The position numbers and the translations under genes were made by a program. The notes under the pieces were generated by a model, which saw only the letters and a program-made list of their open reading frames with translations, was not told where the DNA came from and made no database searches. A stretch of DNA of 64,000 bases from contig JAJEGN010000006.1 of the NCBI GenBank assembly GCA_022819855.1, positions 1 to 64,000 on the forward strand, read 5' to 3'. The stretch comes from Gammaproteobacteria bacterium. GTDB lineage: Bacteria > Pseudomonadota > Gammaproteobacteria > Steroidobacterales > Rariloculaceae. How positions within the stretch are numbered: the stretch's first letter is position 1; each line of letters starts with the position of its first letter. Of this stretch, positions 1-10,542 are shown in pieces.

Positions 1-55
1 TCCAGCGGCGGTCAGGAGTTGGCGAGAATAGTCAGCGGCGGGGCGCTTCCCTTTT

Positions 56-72
56 TGCACCGCTTTGGTGCA
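56..72. promoter_or_regulatory. NtrC-binding site upstream of glnA
   Basis: A 17 bp dyad, TGCACC-N5-GGTGCA, has both half-sites intact and matches the established NtrC consensus. It lies about 110 bp upstream of the sigma-54 promoter of glnA, a usual enhancer distance. NtrC itself is encoded at 3417-4817. Binding is inferred from the match. Confidence 0.85.
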
Positions 73-167
73 TCATGGCGCGCGTTTCGCTCCAATGTGG
101 GGCTGGGGACGGCCGTAAAGCGGCCCGGGGCCCCGTAGAACACAGGCGAAACGCGCTTCGTTTCGAT

Positions 168-183
168 TGGCACGCTTGGTGCA
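168..183 (+). promoter_or_regulatory. sigma-54 (-24/-12) promoter of glnA
   Basis: TGGCAC-N5-GTGCA gives the GG-N10-GC spacing that sigma-54 requires. The expected transcript start is near 195, leaving a leader of about 90 nt before the glnA ATG at 287, with a GGAGGAGA ribosome site. Together with the NtrC site this is the classical nitrogen-regulated glnA promoter. Confidence 0.85.
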
Positions 184-286
184 TCGGTGGAGGTTCAACA
201 CCGGTGTTCTGACCGGGGCGTGCGTGTGTGCACTTGCGCCCGGTCGTGTCGGAGCCACGGCAAATCAGCAGTAATGGAGGAGAGTC

Positions 287-1696
287 ATGTCGCCAGCCGA
301 CGTTTTGAAAATGATTGAAGAAAATGGCGTGAAGTTCGTCGATCTGCGCCTTACGGATACGCGCGGGAAGGAACAGCACGTCAGCGTGCCGTCCCATATC
401 GTCGATGAAGCCTTTTTCGAAGACGGCAAGATGTTCGACGGCTCGTCGATCGCCGGATGGAGGGGGATCCACGAGTCCGACATGATTCTGATGCCCGATA
501 CGTCCACGGCGGTCCTCGATCCGTTCACCGAGGAAGCGACGCTCAACATGTTCTGCAACGTCATCGAGCCGATGACCCTGCAGGGCTACGCCCGCGATCC
601 GCGTTCCACGGCCGTCCGCGCCGAGGCCTACCTGAAGTCGACCGGCATCGCCGATGCGGCGTATTTCGGTCCGGAAAACGAGTTCTTCGTTTTCGACGAC
701 GTGCGCTGGCGGACCGACATGCATCGCACCTCCTACGAAATCAGGTCGAACGAAGGCGCCTGGCAGTCCGGTGACGAATTCGAGGATGGCAACATCGGGC
801 ACCGGCCCAGGGTCAAGGGCGGTTACTTCCCGGTACCGCCGGTCGATTCGCTCGCCGACATCCGCTCGGCGATGTGTCTCGCGCTTGAGGAGATGGGCCT
901 GACGACCGAGGTACACCATCACGAGGTCTCCACCGGTGGGCAAGGCGAGATCGGCGTCAAGTTCGACACTCTGGTCAAGAAGGCCGATGCCGTGCAGATC
1001 CTCAAGTACGTCGTCATGAACGTCGCGCACAGCTACGGCAAGACCGCGACCTTCATGCCGAAGCCGCTCGTCGACGACAACGGCAACGGCGCGCACGTCC
1101 ATCAGTCGCTGTCGAAGGACGGCCAGAACATCTTCATGGGCGACGGCTACGCGGGGCTGTCCGACGCGGCGCTCTACTACATCGGCGGCGTGAAAAAGCA
1201 CGCGCGCGCATTGAACGCGTTCACGAATGCCGCGACGAACAGCTACAAGCGCCTCGTCAAGGGCTTCGAGGCGCCGACGCTGATCGCGCACTCCGCGCGC
1301 AACCGCTCCGCTGCGGTCCGCGTACCGTTCGTCGCGAATCCGAAGGCGCGCCGGGTCGAGGTGCGGTTCCAGGACAGCACCGGCAACCCGTACTTTGCGT
1401 TCAGCGCGATGATGATGGCGGGGCTCGACGGCATCCTGAACAGGATCGACCCCGGCGAGCCCGTCGACAAGGACCTCTACGATCTGCCGCCCGAAGAGGA
1501 GAAGAACATCCGGACCGTCTGCTTCTCGCTGCAGGAAGCGCTCGACGAACTCGACGCGGACCGTGACTTCCTCAAGGCCGGCGATGTCTTCAGCGACGAT
1601 CTCATCGACGCTTACATCGGGCTCAAGCAGGACGAGATCACGCTGTTGCAGAAGTCGACGCACCCGGTCGAATTCGAGTTGTACTACAGCCTGTAG
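287..1696 (+). CDS. glnA: glutamine synthetase type I
   Basis: 469 aa, the usual length for bacterial GSI. It makes glutamine from glutamate, ammonia and ATP as a cytoplasmic dodecamer. The N-terminal beta-grasp (about 15-100) is followed by the catalytic domain, with the [10 protein letters not shown] metal/ATP segment and the NRSAAVRVP segment. The adenylylation tyrosine is Tyr398 in LYDLPP, so activity is probably controlled by GlnE adenylyltransferase. ATG 287 has a strong GGAGGAGA Shine-Dalgarno. Upstream lie an NtrC site and a sigma-54 promoter; downstream lie a DUF4124 gene and ntrBC, the common gammaproteobacterial nitrogen cluster. Confidence 0.98.
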   Translation: MSPADVLKMIEENGVKFVDLRLTDTRGKEQHVSVPSHIVDEAFFEDGKMFDGSSIAGWRGIHESDMILMPDTSTAVLDPFTEEATLNMFCNVIEPMTLQGYARDPRSTAVRAEAYLKSTGIADAAYFGPENEFFVFDDVRWRTDMHRTSYEIRSNEGAWQSGDEFEDGNIGHRPRVKGGYFPVPPVDSLADIRSAMCLALEEMGLTTEVHHHEVSTGGQGEIGVKFDTLVKKADAVQILKYVVMNVAHSYGKTATFMPKPLVDDNGNGAHVHQSLSKDGQNIFMGDGYAGLSDAALYYIGGVKKHARALNAFTNAATNSYKRLVKGFEAPTLIAHSARNRSAAVRVPFVANPKARRVEVRFQDSTGNPYFAFSAMMMAGLDGILNRIDPGEPVDKDLYDLPPEEEKNIRTVCFSLQEALDELDADRDFLKAGDVFSDDLIDAYIGLKQDEITLLQKSTHPVEFELYYSL

Positions 1697-1732
1697 GCGG
1701 CCGACAGAAAGCGACCGCCGGACACCCAATGT

Positions 1733-1755
1733 GGCGGGATCGTGAAGATCCCGCC
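1733..1755 (+). terminator. stem-loop after glnA
   Basis: A perfect 9 bp stem (GGCGGGATC / GATCCCGCC) with a 5 nt loop sits 37 bp after the glnA stop. There is no T-run, so it may be an attenuating or 3'-end-stabilising hairpin between glnA and the downstream genes instead of a full terminator. Confidence 0.5.
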
Positions 1756-1798
1756 CATTCCGGTGGCCGGCCGGGAGCGCTGGCGCTAAGCTGGGAGT

Positions 1799-2350
1799 AT
1801 GCGTTCGTGGCTGATCCTTTCCGGCGTGCTCTGGTCGACAGCGAGCCTGGCCGTGCCCGTCTGGACGTGGGTGGACGAGGCCGGCCGCAAGCACTTCTCC
1901 GACCGTCCGGTACCCGGCGCCCGCCGCATCGAACTCGGCAGCGCGCCGGTCATTTCATTGCGCTCGTCGTCGACCCCCGCGGCGACCGCATCCGCGCCGG
2001 ATGCCACGGAGTCGACGGCGGCGGTACCGGCCTACACGGCGTTCGCCATCGCGAGCCCGGTAGACGGGCAGACGCTCTGGAACATCGCGGGCCGGCTCGA
2101 CGTGACAGTGGAACTGGCGCCGGCCCTGCAGCCCGGCCATCGCCTGCACGTGGACCTCGACGGCCGGCGGATCGAACTCGCCGGGGCCGGGCCGACGCTC
2201 TCGGTGGCCGACGTGTACCGGGGGCTGCATACCCTCAGTGCAGTGATCGTCAACGACCGGGACGAGGACGTGCTGCGCTCGCCTGGCGTGACGTTCACGG
2301 TGCAGCAGACGAGCATTCTGAATCCAGGCAACCCGCAAAATCGTCGCTGA
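1799..2350 (+). CDS. DUF4124-domain periplasmic protein
   Basis: 183 aa. It starts with a short signal peptide (about 1-18, ending near SLA), followed at once by the DUF4124 signature: VWTWVDEAGRKHFSDRPVPG. Proteins with this domain are common between glnA and ntrB in gammaproteobacteria; their biochemical role is not established. After an Ala/Thr-rich linker the C-terminal part (80-180) looks like a beta-sandwich (GHRLHVDLDGRRI ... LHTLSAVIVNDRDEDVL). Its TGA stop at 2348-2350 abuts or overlaps the likely beginning of ntrB, suggesting translational coupling. Confidence 0.8.
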   Translation: MRSWLILSGVLWSTASLAVPVWTWVDEAGRKHFSDRPVPGARRIELGSAPVISLRSSSTPAATASAPDATESTAAVPAYTAFAIASPVDGQTLWNIAGRLDVTVELAPALQPGHRLHVDLDGRRIELAGAGPTLSVADVYRGLHTLSAVIVNDRDEDVLRSPGVTFTVQQTSILNPGNPQNRR

Positions 2351-3416
2351 GAACCCGGCCGCGCGCGCCCGCTTCGGGCAGTCTGCTGCGCAGCCAGACG
2401 ACGGCGCTGGTCGCCGTCGATGACACGCTGACCGTGACCTATCTCAATGACGCTGCGGAGAATCTGCTCGGCATGAGCGAGCGTCAGGTCATCGGCCGGA
2501 CGATCGAATCGCTGGTGCAACCGGCGGACGATCTCGTCAAGCTTTGCCGGCGGGCGCTGCGCACGGGGCTGACCATCGGCTTGCGGGAGCTCTCGGCACG
2601 CATCGGCGAGCGCGAACTCAACCTGCACTGCCAGGCGGCGCCGATCGAGGGCGAACCGGGGCTCCTGCTCGAACTCTTCGACACCGATCGCGACCGGACG
2701 ATCCGCCGCGAGGCCGAAATCGCCGCGCAGCGCAAGCTGTCGCGGCAGGTGATCCGCCAACTGGCTCACGAGGTCAAGAACCCGCTCGTGGGGCTGCGCG
2801 GTGCGGCGCAGCTACTCGAGCGCCAGCTCCCGGGCGCCGACCTCAAGGACTACACGCGCGTGATCATCGACGAAGCCGATCGGCTCGCGGCCCTGGTCGA
2901 CAGCGTCCTGTCGACGGGCGGGGCGCCGGTGCCGGCCGATTTCAACCTTCACGAAGTCACCGAGCGAGTCGCAAACCTGCTGGCCGCGGAGATCTCGCCG
3001 GCGGTGGAACTCGTGCGGGACTACGATCCGAGCCTGCCGCCGGTCAGGGCGGACCGCAGCCAGATGATCCAGGCGTTCCTGAACCTCGCGCGCAACGCCA
3101 CGCAGGCGGTCGGCAAGGAGGGACGGATCGTGCTCAGAACACGGGCGCTGCACAACCACCCGATCGACGGCGAGCAGCATCGGCTCGTGCTGTCGGCCGA
3201 GGTTGAGGACAACGGGCCCGGCGTTTCGGCCGAGCTCGCAGGGACGATCTTCTATCCGCTGGTGACCGGCAGGAACTCCGGCACCGGTCTCGGACTCACG
3301 ATCGCCCAGGACCTCGTGAGCCGCAATGGCGGCTATATCGAATACGAGAGCCGGCCAGGCAGGACGGTGTTCCGGCTGCGCCTGCCCGTCAACGGCGCCT
3401 CGGAACAGGCTGCCCG

Positions 3417-3420
<4 letters not shown>
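2347..3420 (+). CDS. glnL: nitrogen regulation sensor histidine kinase NtrB
   Basis: Single PAS domain (VDDTLTVTYLNDAAENLLGM), DHp domain with the H-box QLAHEVKNPL (His codon at 2767), and a HATPase domain with the N-box NLARNATQAV and G-boxes DNGPGV and GTGLGL. It lacks membrane segments and should phosphorylate the NtrC encoded next, under PII control. The start is unresolved: the reading frame is open from an ATG at 1729, but the PAS domain begins near 2395 and I find no in-frame ATG, GTG or TTG between about 2100 and the domain. A CTG at 2347, overlapping the upstream TGA, or CTG at 2383/2386 are the only local candidates; 2347 is used here provisionally. Confidence 0.9.
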
Positions 3421-4791
<1,371 letters not shown>

Positions 4792-4817
<26 letters not shown>

Positions 4818-5745
4818 CCCGCCGGGACCCCCGCTCGATATCGTCCATGACCGCCTCGGCAAGCTCGAGCGCGGCGATGCCGTCGCGCCCGGTCACGCGG
4901 CAGGGCAGCTCGTCGAGAACGGAGTCGACGAAGGCCTCGGTTTCGGCCAGGAGCGCGTCGCCCTTGTCGAGACTCCACTTCTCCTCCTGCAGCGGCACTT
5001 CGCCGCCGCTCGTCACGCGCCGCACCTCGCCCCCGCCGAAGTCGATGGAGACGTACTGATTCTCCTGGAAAACCCTGAACTTGCGCTGGGCGCTCATCGA
5101 TACGCGCGACGCCGTGACGTTCGCGATCGCACCGTTCGCGAACTCGATGCGGGCGTTCGCGATGTCGGTGCTGCCGGAGAGCACCGCGATCCCGACGGCC
5201 GACACCCGACGCGGGCTTGCGTCCACGAGCGAGAGGATGACGTCGAGGTCGTGGATCATGAGATCGAGCACGACGTCGATGTCGGCGCCTCGGGACTTGA
5301 AGGCCGCAAGCCGGTGGCATTCGATGAAGCGCACGTCGTCGAGCGTGTCGCGAGCGGACAGGAGCGCCGGGTTGAACCGCTCCACGTGTCCGACCTGCAG
5401 CTTCAGATCACGCTTTTCGGCGAGTTCGGTCAGGACAACGGCCTCGCGGCTGGTCGGCGTCATGGGTTTCTCGACGAACACGTGCACGCCGTTCTCGAGA
5501 AAGAAGCGGGTCAGCTCGAAATGCGCCGCCGTGCTTGCGGCGACCGTGACCGCGTCGACCTTGCCGAGCAGCTCCCGGTAATCGATGCAGGACGCCGTGC
5601 CGAGTTCGCCGGCGACCGCCTGGCCAACGGATTCGCGCAGGTCGCAGACCGCGACGAGTTCCGCGGCCGGCAGGGCCGCGTATTTTTGCGCGTGGAACCG
5701 GCCGAGATAGCCGACGCCGACGACAGCGACGCGCAGCCGCTTCAC
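4792..5745 (-). CDS. Gfo/Idh/MocA oxidoreductase, GnnA-like
   Basis: About 317 aa, NAD(P)-dependent. The N-terminal Rossmann fold has GVGYLG (about 9-14); the family EKP motif occurs in HVFVEKPMTPTS (Lys is the usual catalytic residue); a C-terminal alpha/beta domain follows. It lies 50 bp downstream of lpxA on the same strand. In Acidithiobacillus ferrooxidans, gnnA sits beside lpxA and oxidises the 3-OH of UDP-GlcNAc on the way to diamino-sugar lipid A. That role is inferred from position; the partner aminotransferase gnnB is not adjacent. Start: GTG 5745 gives MKRLRVAVVG; an in-frame GTG at 5769 would add 8 residues. The 3' end overlaps convergent ntrC by 26 bp. Confidence 0.85.
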
Positions 5746-5794
5746 GGTCGGGCCGCCGCGCCTTCGCACGGCATCAGAGCGTCGATGCAGCGCT

Positions 5795-6580
5795 TCACGG
5801 CCGCGCCACGCCGCGCTCGGACGACGTCAGGAAGTCGACGAAGTGCTTCACTCGAGGGCTCGGCGAGCATTCGCGGCCGATGTTCGCGACGACATCGTCC
5901 ATGGTCAGGGAACGGTCGAACAGGATCCTGAGCGCCCGATCGAGATTGCGCCGTTCCTGCGCGTCGACGCCCGCGCGGCGCAGCGCCACCCGGTTCAGGG
6001 CGCGCGGCGTGGCCCAGTGGCCCTCGGCGATGGTGTAGGGCGGGATATCCTTGTTGGCGAAGGCGCCCGCCGTCAGGAAGCTGAATGACCCCAGCCTCAC
6101 GAACTGCGTGACGCCCGCAAGTCCGCTCAGGAGCGCGTGGTCCTCGACCGTGACGTGGCCCGCGAGTTGGGTCGCGTTGGTGATCGTGACGTGGTCGCCG
6201 ATGCGGCAGTCGTGGCCCAGGTGCACGAAGGCCATGATCAGGTTGTCGTTGCCGATGCGCGTGGCGCCGCCGCCCTTTTCGGTGCCGACGCTGACGCTCA
6301 CGTATTCGCCGATCCGGTTGCCGTCGCCGATCAGCAGTTGCGTATCGGCATCGACGTAGCTCGTGTCCTGCGGCGGGCCTCCGAGCACCGCGCCGGCCTG
6401 GATGAGATTGTTCGCGCCGATGCGGACCCGCCCATGGCGCCCGCCGAGCCGGGCGTGAGACTCCACGATCGTCCCGCTGCCGATCTCGACCCGGCCCTCG
6501 ATGACGCAGTACGGACCGACTTCCACGTCGGCCGCGAGGCGCGCCTGTTCGGAAACGATGGCTGTCGGATGGATGCTCAA
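5795..6580 (-). CDS. lpxA: acyl-[ACP]-UDP-N-acetylglucosamine O-acyltransferase LpxA
   Basis: 261 aa, matching the ~262 aa of E. coli LpxA. The left-handed beta-helix of hexapeptide repeats begins at IHPTAIV; the VHLGHDC segment carries the histidines that align with the catalytic region; the C-terminal helical part begins at PPYTIAEGHWATPRALN. It catalyses the first acylation in lipid A synthesis in the cytoplasm. The frame is open further upstream, but homology starts exactly at a TTG at 6578-6580 with a GTGAG ribosome site. It stands apart from lpxD-fabZ-lpxB and is followed by a GnnA-like gene, so its acceptor might be the 3-amino sugar nucleotide; that is inference. Confidence 0.93.
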   Translation of the reverse strand: MSIHPTAIVSEQARLAADVEVGPYCVIEGRVEIGSGTIVESHARLGGRHGRVRIGANNLIQAGAVLGGPPQDTSYVDADTQLLIGDGNRIGEYVSVSVGTEKGGGATRIGNDNLIMAFVHLGHDCRIGDHVTITNATQLAGHVTVEDHALLSGLAGVTQFVRLGSFSFLTAGAFANKDIPPYTIAEGHWATPRALNRVALRRAGVDAQERRNLDRALRILFDRSLTMDDVVANIGRECSPSPRVKHFVDFLTSSERGVARP

Positions 6581-6665
6581 GGCCGCGTGCTCACGGTTGG
6601 CCGGACGCCCAATTACACCAGAGCGGCTTGCGAGAGCAAGCGCGAGGCGGGGAAAATCGTCGTCT

Positions 6666-7703
6666 ATGCCCGCGAATCTGAGCCCCGAGTACAAGAAGGC
6701 CGAACAGGCGTTCCGCGCGGCCCGTGACGAAGCCGACCGTCTGGCCTGTCTCAGGGACATGCTGCGGACGATCCCGAAACACAAGGGCACCGAACACCTG
6801 CAGCGGGACATCAAGAGCCGCATCAAGCAGTTGACGGAGGAACTCGCGGGACCGCGCAAGGGCGCCGTCCGCAGCGGTCCCGTGCACACCGTGCGGCGCG
6901 AAGGGGCCGCGCAGATCGCCCTGCTCGGTCCGCCGAACGCCGGCAAGTCGAGCCTCCACGTCAAGCTGACGGGCTCCCGCGCGGACGTCGGGCCGTACCC
7001 GCACACGACGCACGCGCCGATGCCGGGCATGCTCGCCTACGAAGACATCCACTTTCAGCTCATCGACCTGCCGCCGATTTCGGCCGATTTCTTCGAGCCC
7101 TGGTTCGTCAACGCGCTGCAGCCGGCGGATGCGGCCCTGCTCGTCGTCGACATCTCCGATCCCGAATGCACCGATCACGTGGAGTCGATCCTCGAGCGCC
7201 TGGAGGAGCGAAAGATCACGCTGAGCCCACACTGGCCGGCCGGCGGGCAGGCGCCGGCGAACGCCGACGACAGCGAGGACGACAGGGCGCTCGACCCCTT
7301 CCGGATCGTCCTGCCGACGCTGCTCGTCGCGAACAAGATCGATCGCAATCCCGATCCCGAGGACATCAGGGTGCTCAAGGAACTGACCGGCGTGAGCTTT
7401 CCGGCGCAGGCGGTGTCGGTCGAGTCCGGTCAGGGGCTCGACGCGCTCGGCCGTTTCCTGTTCACGCAGCTTGAAGTCGTGCGCGTCTACACCAAGGCCC
7501 CCGGAAAGCCGGCCGAGATGGACCGCCCGTTCACGCTGCGCGCGGGTGCGAGCGTGCTCGACGTCGCGCGGCTCGTCCACAAGGACATCGCCGGGTCGCT
7601 GCGGTATGCGCGCGCCTGGGGCGTCAAGGTGTTCGACGGTCAGCAGGTGGGTCCGGAGCATATGGTCATCGACGGGGACATCGTCGAGTTGCACATGCGT
7701 TGA
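6666..7703 (+). CDS. Obg/DRG-type GTPase with TGS domain
   Basis: 345 aa. An N-terminal helical region (1-80, charged) precedes a GTPase domain with G1 GPPNAGKSS (about 88-96), G4 NKID, and a C-terminal TGS domain (about 270-345, ending VIDGDIVELHMR). The layout resembles DRG/Obg proteins that act with ribosomes or RNA. The G3 region reads LIDLPPIS where the family usually has DxPG, so the switch II glycine is a proline. The start is the ATG at 6666, 86 bp from the divergent lpxA start, preceded by GGGGA. The specific role is unknown. Confidence 0.85.
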   Translation: MPANLSPEYKKAEQAFRAARDEADRLACLRDMLRTIPKHKGTEHLQRDIKSRIKQLTEELAGPRKGAVRSGPVHTVRREGAAQIALLGPPNAGKSSLHVKLTGSRADVGPYPHTTHAPMPGMLAYEDIHFQLIDLPPISADFFEPWFVNALQPADAALLVVDISDPECTDHVESILERLEERKITLSPHWPAGGQAPANADDSEDDRALDPFRIVLPTLLVANKIDRNPDPEDIRVLKELTGVSFPAQAVSVESGQGLDALGRFLFTQLEVVRVYTKAPGKPAEMDRPFTLRAGASVLDVARLVHKDIAGSLRYARAWGVKVFDGQQVGPEHMVIDGDIVELHMR

Positions 7704-7727
7704 TGTCCGGGGAGGCGCCGGACGCGT

Positions 7728-8681
7728 TTACCCGCTGGCCTGAATGTCCGGCACGTCGCCCCAGTCGAGCGAACCGACGAGGTCGGCGACCGACGCGATA
7801 CGGTGCGTTTCGAGGTAGCTCCGAATGCCGGCGTTGATCTTCTTCGCGGCCAGCGGATCGTAGAACAGCGCCGTGCCGACCCCGACGGTCGCGGCGCCGG
7901 CCATGAGGAAGGTGAGCGCGTCGGCCGCGGTCTCGATTCCGCCCTGGCCGATGATCGGCGTACCGTCGCGCCGCACTTCCTCGTAGACCTGGTGGACCTT
8001 GAGCAGCGCGATCGGCCGGATCGCCGGTCCCGACAGGCCGCCCTGGATGTTGCCGATGATCGGGCGGCGGGTTTCGGGGTCGATGTCCATGCCCATGAGC
8101 GTGTTGATGACGGCCAGCCCATCCGCGCCGGCATCGACGCAGGCGCGCGCGTTCGCGGCGATGTCGGTCTGGTTCGGGGACAACTTGACAATCAGCGGCT
8201 TGAGCGTCGCCTTGCGGCAGGCTGCAACGACCTGCGCCGACATGTCCGGGTAGTTGCCGAAGGCGACGCCGCCCTCCTTGACGTTCGGACAGGAAATGTT
8301 GATTTCCATCGCGTCGATGGGCGAATTGTCGAACCGCCGCGTGACCTCGACGTACTCCTCGACGGTCGAGCCGCAGACGTTCGCCATGAAACGTGTTTCG
8401 TCGAAGTCGAGTTTGGGCAGGATCTCCCGGATCACGTGATCGACTCCGGGGTTCTGCAGGCCGATGGCATTCAGCATCCCGGCCGGCGTCTCCCAGATGC
8501 GGTGCGGTTCGTTGCCGAGGCGTGGCGCGAGCGTCGTTCCCTTGAGCACGATCGCCCCGGCGTCGGTGTTGGAGAAGCCCGCGACGCGCGTGTACTCCTC
8601 GCCGAAGCCGACGCAGCCGGACAGCAGCACGACGGGGGAGTCGAGCTTGAGTCCGCAGAAATCGATGGCCAGAGGGTTCAT
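7728..8681 (-). CDS. pyrD: dihydroorotate dehydrogenase, class 1 type
   Basis: 317 aa FMN TIM barrel without a membrane-binding N-terminus. INISCPNVKEGG supplies the class 1 active-site cysteine; VKLSPN and the C-terminal GQGGIETAADALTFLMAGA phosphate-binding segment are typical. It oxidises dihydroorotate to orotate in pyrimidine synthesis. The class 1B enzyme normally pairs with the iron-sulphur subunit PyrK, which is not seen adjacent here. pyrC is in the same window (18584-19924) but not linked. A promoter-like TTGATA-N18-GATAAT lies upstream on the minus strand at 8726-8755. Confidence 0.9.
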   Translation of the reverse strand: MNPLAIDFCGLKLDSPVVLLSGCVGFGEEYTRVAGFSNTDAGAIVLKGTTLAPRLGNEPHRIWETPAGMLNAIGLQNPGVDHVIREILPKLDFDETRFMANVCGSTVEEYVEVTRRFDNSPIDAMEINISCPNVKEGGVAFGNYPDMSAQVVAACRKATLKPLIVKLSPNQTDIAANARACVDAGADGLAVINTLMGMDIDPETRRPIIGNIQGGLSGPAIRPIALLKVHQVYEEVRRDGTPIIGQGGIETAADALTFLMAGAATVGVGTALFYDPLAAKKINAGIRSYLETHRIASVADLVGSLDWGDVPDIQASG

Positions 8682-8725
8682 GCGCTGGTGGCGTTCGGTG
8701 GCGTGCTCACGGCCGCGTTCGAGTC

Positions 8726-8755
8726 ATTATCAAGCGCGCCGCGATCGCGTATCAA
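8726..8755 (-). promoter_or_regulatory. sigma-70 promoter candidate for pyrD
   Basis: On the minus strand, TTGATA (8755-8750) and GATAAT (8731-8726) are separated by 18 bp and lie about 45 bp before the pyrD ATG. Both hexamers match consensus in 5 of 6 positions. Confidence 0.5.
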
Positions 8756-8836
8756 GCCGGCAACGAACCGTGGCCGCGATTGCGCGGCAGGAGACGGCTG
8801 CCTTTCGTGGTGAACCGTGCAATCGCGCGACCGCGG

Positions 8837-9847
8837 CTAACCGAGTTCCGCTGTCGGCGGCCGGCGCATGAGCGCGGCAACCGCTTCCTGCGGGCTCCCG
8901 CCCTCGTAGATAACGCGGTGGATCTGTTCGACGATCGGCACGCTTACATCGCGTTGCTTTGCGACCTGGTGCACGGATCGGGCGCCGTAATAGCCTTCGA
9001 CGACCTGACCGATGTCCTGCCGGGCCTCTTCGGCGCTCTGACCGTGCGCGAGCGCGAGGCCAAAGCGGCGGTTGCGGGACTGATCGTCCGTGCAGGTCAG
9101 CACGAGGTCGCCCATGCCCGCGAGGCCCATGAACGTGTCCCGGCGTGCGCCGAGCGCGAGGCCGAGCCGCGTCATCTCGGCGAGCCCCCGGGTCAGGAGC
9201 GCAATCCTCGTGTTCGCGCCGAAGCCGAGACCGTCGGAGATTCCCGCGCCGATCGCAAATACGTTTTTCGTCGCGGCGCCGACTTCCACCCCCATGATGT
9301 CGGTCGAGGTGTAGGCGCGAAACGTCTGCGTCGTGATCGACTCGGCGAGCCCTCGCGCGTAGTCGCCGCTCGCCGAGGCGATGGTCATCGCGCTTGGCAG
9401 ACCGGCCCCGACCTCGGCCGCGAAGGTTGGTCCGGAGAGCACGCCTGTCGGCACGTCCCGCGGCAGCAGCTCGGCGACGACCTGATGGGGCAGCCGCCCC
9501 GTTTCGAGTTCGAAGCCCTTGGTCGCCCAGGCGAGGCCCCGGAGCGGGACGCCGCTCGCCGCGACCGCTTCAAGGACCTCGCGGAAGGCGTGGCTCGGCA
9601 CGGCGACCAGGACGTCCTCGACACCGTCGAGCGCCTCGGGCAATGCGGCCGTGACGGACAGGTCCCCGGGAAACTCCGCGTCCGGCAGGTAGCGGCGGTT
9701 CCGGCGGTCACGGGACAGCGCTTCGATCTGGCTGCGGTCGCGGCCCCAGAGCACCGTCCTGCGTCCGGCGCGCGCCAACTGGATGGCGAGCGCGGTGCCC
9801 CAGGAACCGGCGCCGAGTACGGCGACGGGGTTACGGCCGGCGATCAC
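8837..9847 (-). CDS. gpsA: glycerol-3-phosphate dehydrogenase [NAD(P)+]
   Basis: 336 aa. Rossmann motif GAGSWGTALA near the N-terminus, GVLSGPTFAAEV substrate loop, and the catalytic lysine segment GAATKNVFAIGAG. It reduces dihydroxyacetone phosphate to sn-glycerol 3-phosphate for phospholipid synthesis in the cytoplasm. The start is a GTG at 9847. It is the third gene of a minus-strand cluster rhodanese-secB-gpsA, an order conserved in many gammaproteobacteria. Confidence 0.96.
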   Translation of the reverse strand: MIAGRNPVAVLGAGSWGTALAIQLARAGRRTVLWGRDRSQIEALSRDRRNRRYLPDAEFPGDLSVTAALPEALDGVEDVLVAVPSHAFREVLEAVAASGVPLRGLAWATKGFELETGRLPHQVVAELLPRDVPTGVLSGPTFAAEVGAGLPSAMTIASASGDYARGLAESITTQTFRAYTSTDIMGVEVGAATKNVFAIGAGISDGLGFGANTRIALLTRGLAEMTRLGLALGARRDTFMGLAGMGDLVLTCTDDQSRNRRFGLALAHGQSAEEARQDIGQVVEGYYGARSVHQVAKQRDVSVPIVEQIHRVIYEGGSPQEAVAALMRRPPTAELG

Positions 9848-9969
9848 TGCTCAGGATGGCGCGGCCGTTTCCATTGGCGAACCGGGCGGCGGCAGGCCCA
9901 GGTTCACCCACGGGCCGAACGGACGCATGAGCGCGGTTTCGCGGTCCTGCCATTGCGCGGCAGGGCTGT

Positions 9970-10485
9970 CTAGTGCGCCTCGCCGGGATCGATCAACGGC
10001 TGCGGTGCGGCCGGGGCGGTTTGCGCCTGCTGTTGCTGCTGCTCGCGCTCGCGCAGCGCCTGAGCGTAGAGGGCGTCGAAGTTGATGGGCTGCATCAGGA
10101 GCGGCGGGAAGCCGCCACGGGTCGACAGGTCCGAGATGGCTTCGCGCGCGTAGGGGTAGAGCGTCGCCGGACAGTAGCTGCCGATCAGTGCCTGGCGTTC
10201 CTCGGCGGTGTATCCCTGCATGAGGAACACGCCCGCCTGGGTGATCTCGACGAGAAACAGCGTGTCCTCGTTGAGCTTCGCCTCGGCGGTCATCGTGAGC
10301 GTGACCTCGACGTTGTCACCGCCGATGTCCGTGTGCCCCGAGCGCATGTTGAGCTGCGTCTGGGTCTGCTCGTCGGTTTCCGTCCTGAACACGTCCGGCG
10401 CCTTCGGGGATTCGAAGGACAGGTCCTTGACGTAGATCTTCTGCAGGATGAGCTGTTTGGTCGGAGTCGTCTGTTCGTCGGCCAT
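9970..10485 (-). CDS. secB: protein-export chaperone SecB
   Basis: 171 aa. Core SecB fold: LQKIYVKDLSFESP, the VTLTMTAEAK strand, and the hallmark CPATLYPYAREAISDLSTRGGFPPLLMQPINFDALY. The C-terminal tail is Gln/Ala-rich and longer than in E. coli (155 aa). It is a cytoplasmic tetramer holding preproteins unfolded for SecA. It is flanked by the rhodanese upstream and gpsA downstream on the same strand. Confidence 0.97.
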   Translation of the reverse strand: MADEQTTPTKQLILQKIYVKDLSFESPKAPDVFRTETDEQTQTQLNMRSGHTDIGGDNVEVTLTMTAEAKLNEDTLFLVEITQAGVFLMQGYTAEERQALIGSYCPATLYPYAREAISDLSTRGGFPPLLMQPINFDALYAQALREREQQQQQAQTAPAAPQPLIDPGEAH

Positions 10486-10542
10486 GGTGGTGGTTCTCTC
10501 GTCGTCAGGATGATCGGGTGCCGTTGCGGATGCTTCTTGAGC

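Noticed and set aside
32..1894. 620-codon minus-strand open frame opposite glnA
   Set aside because: Antisense shadow of a certain gene in high-GC DNA; Arg/Val/Asp-rich without recognisable domain.
9848..9969. Short minus-strand frame between secB and gpsA
   Set aside because: It would encode only about 25 residues from its ATG, with no ribosome site; treated as intergenic.
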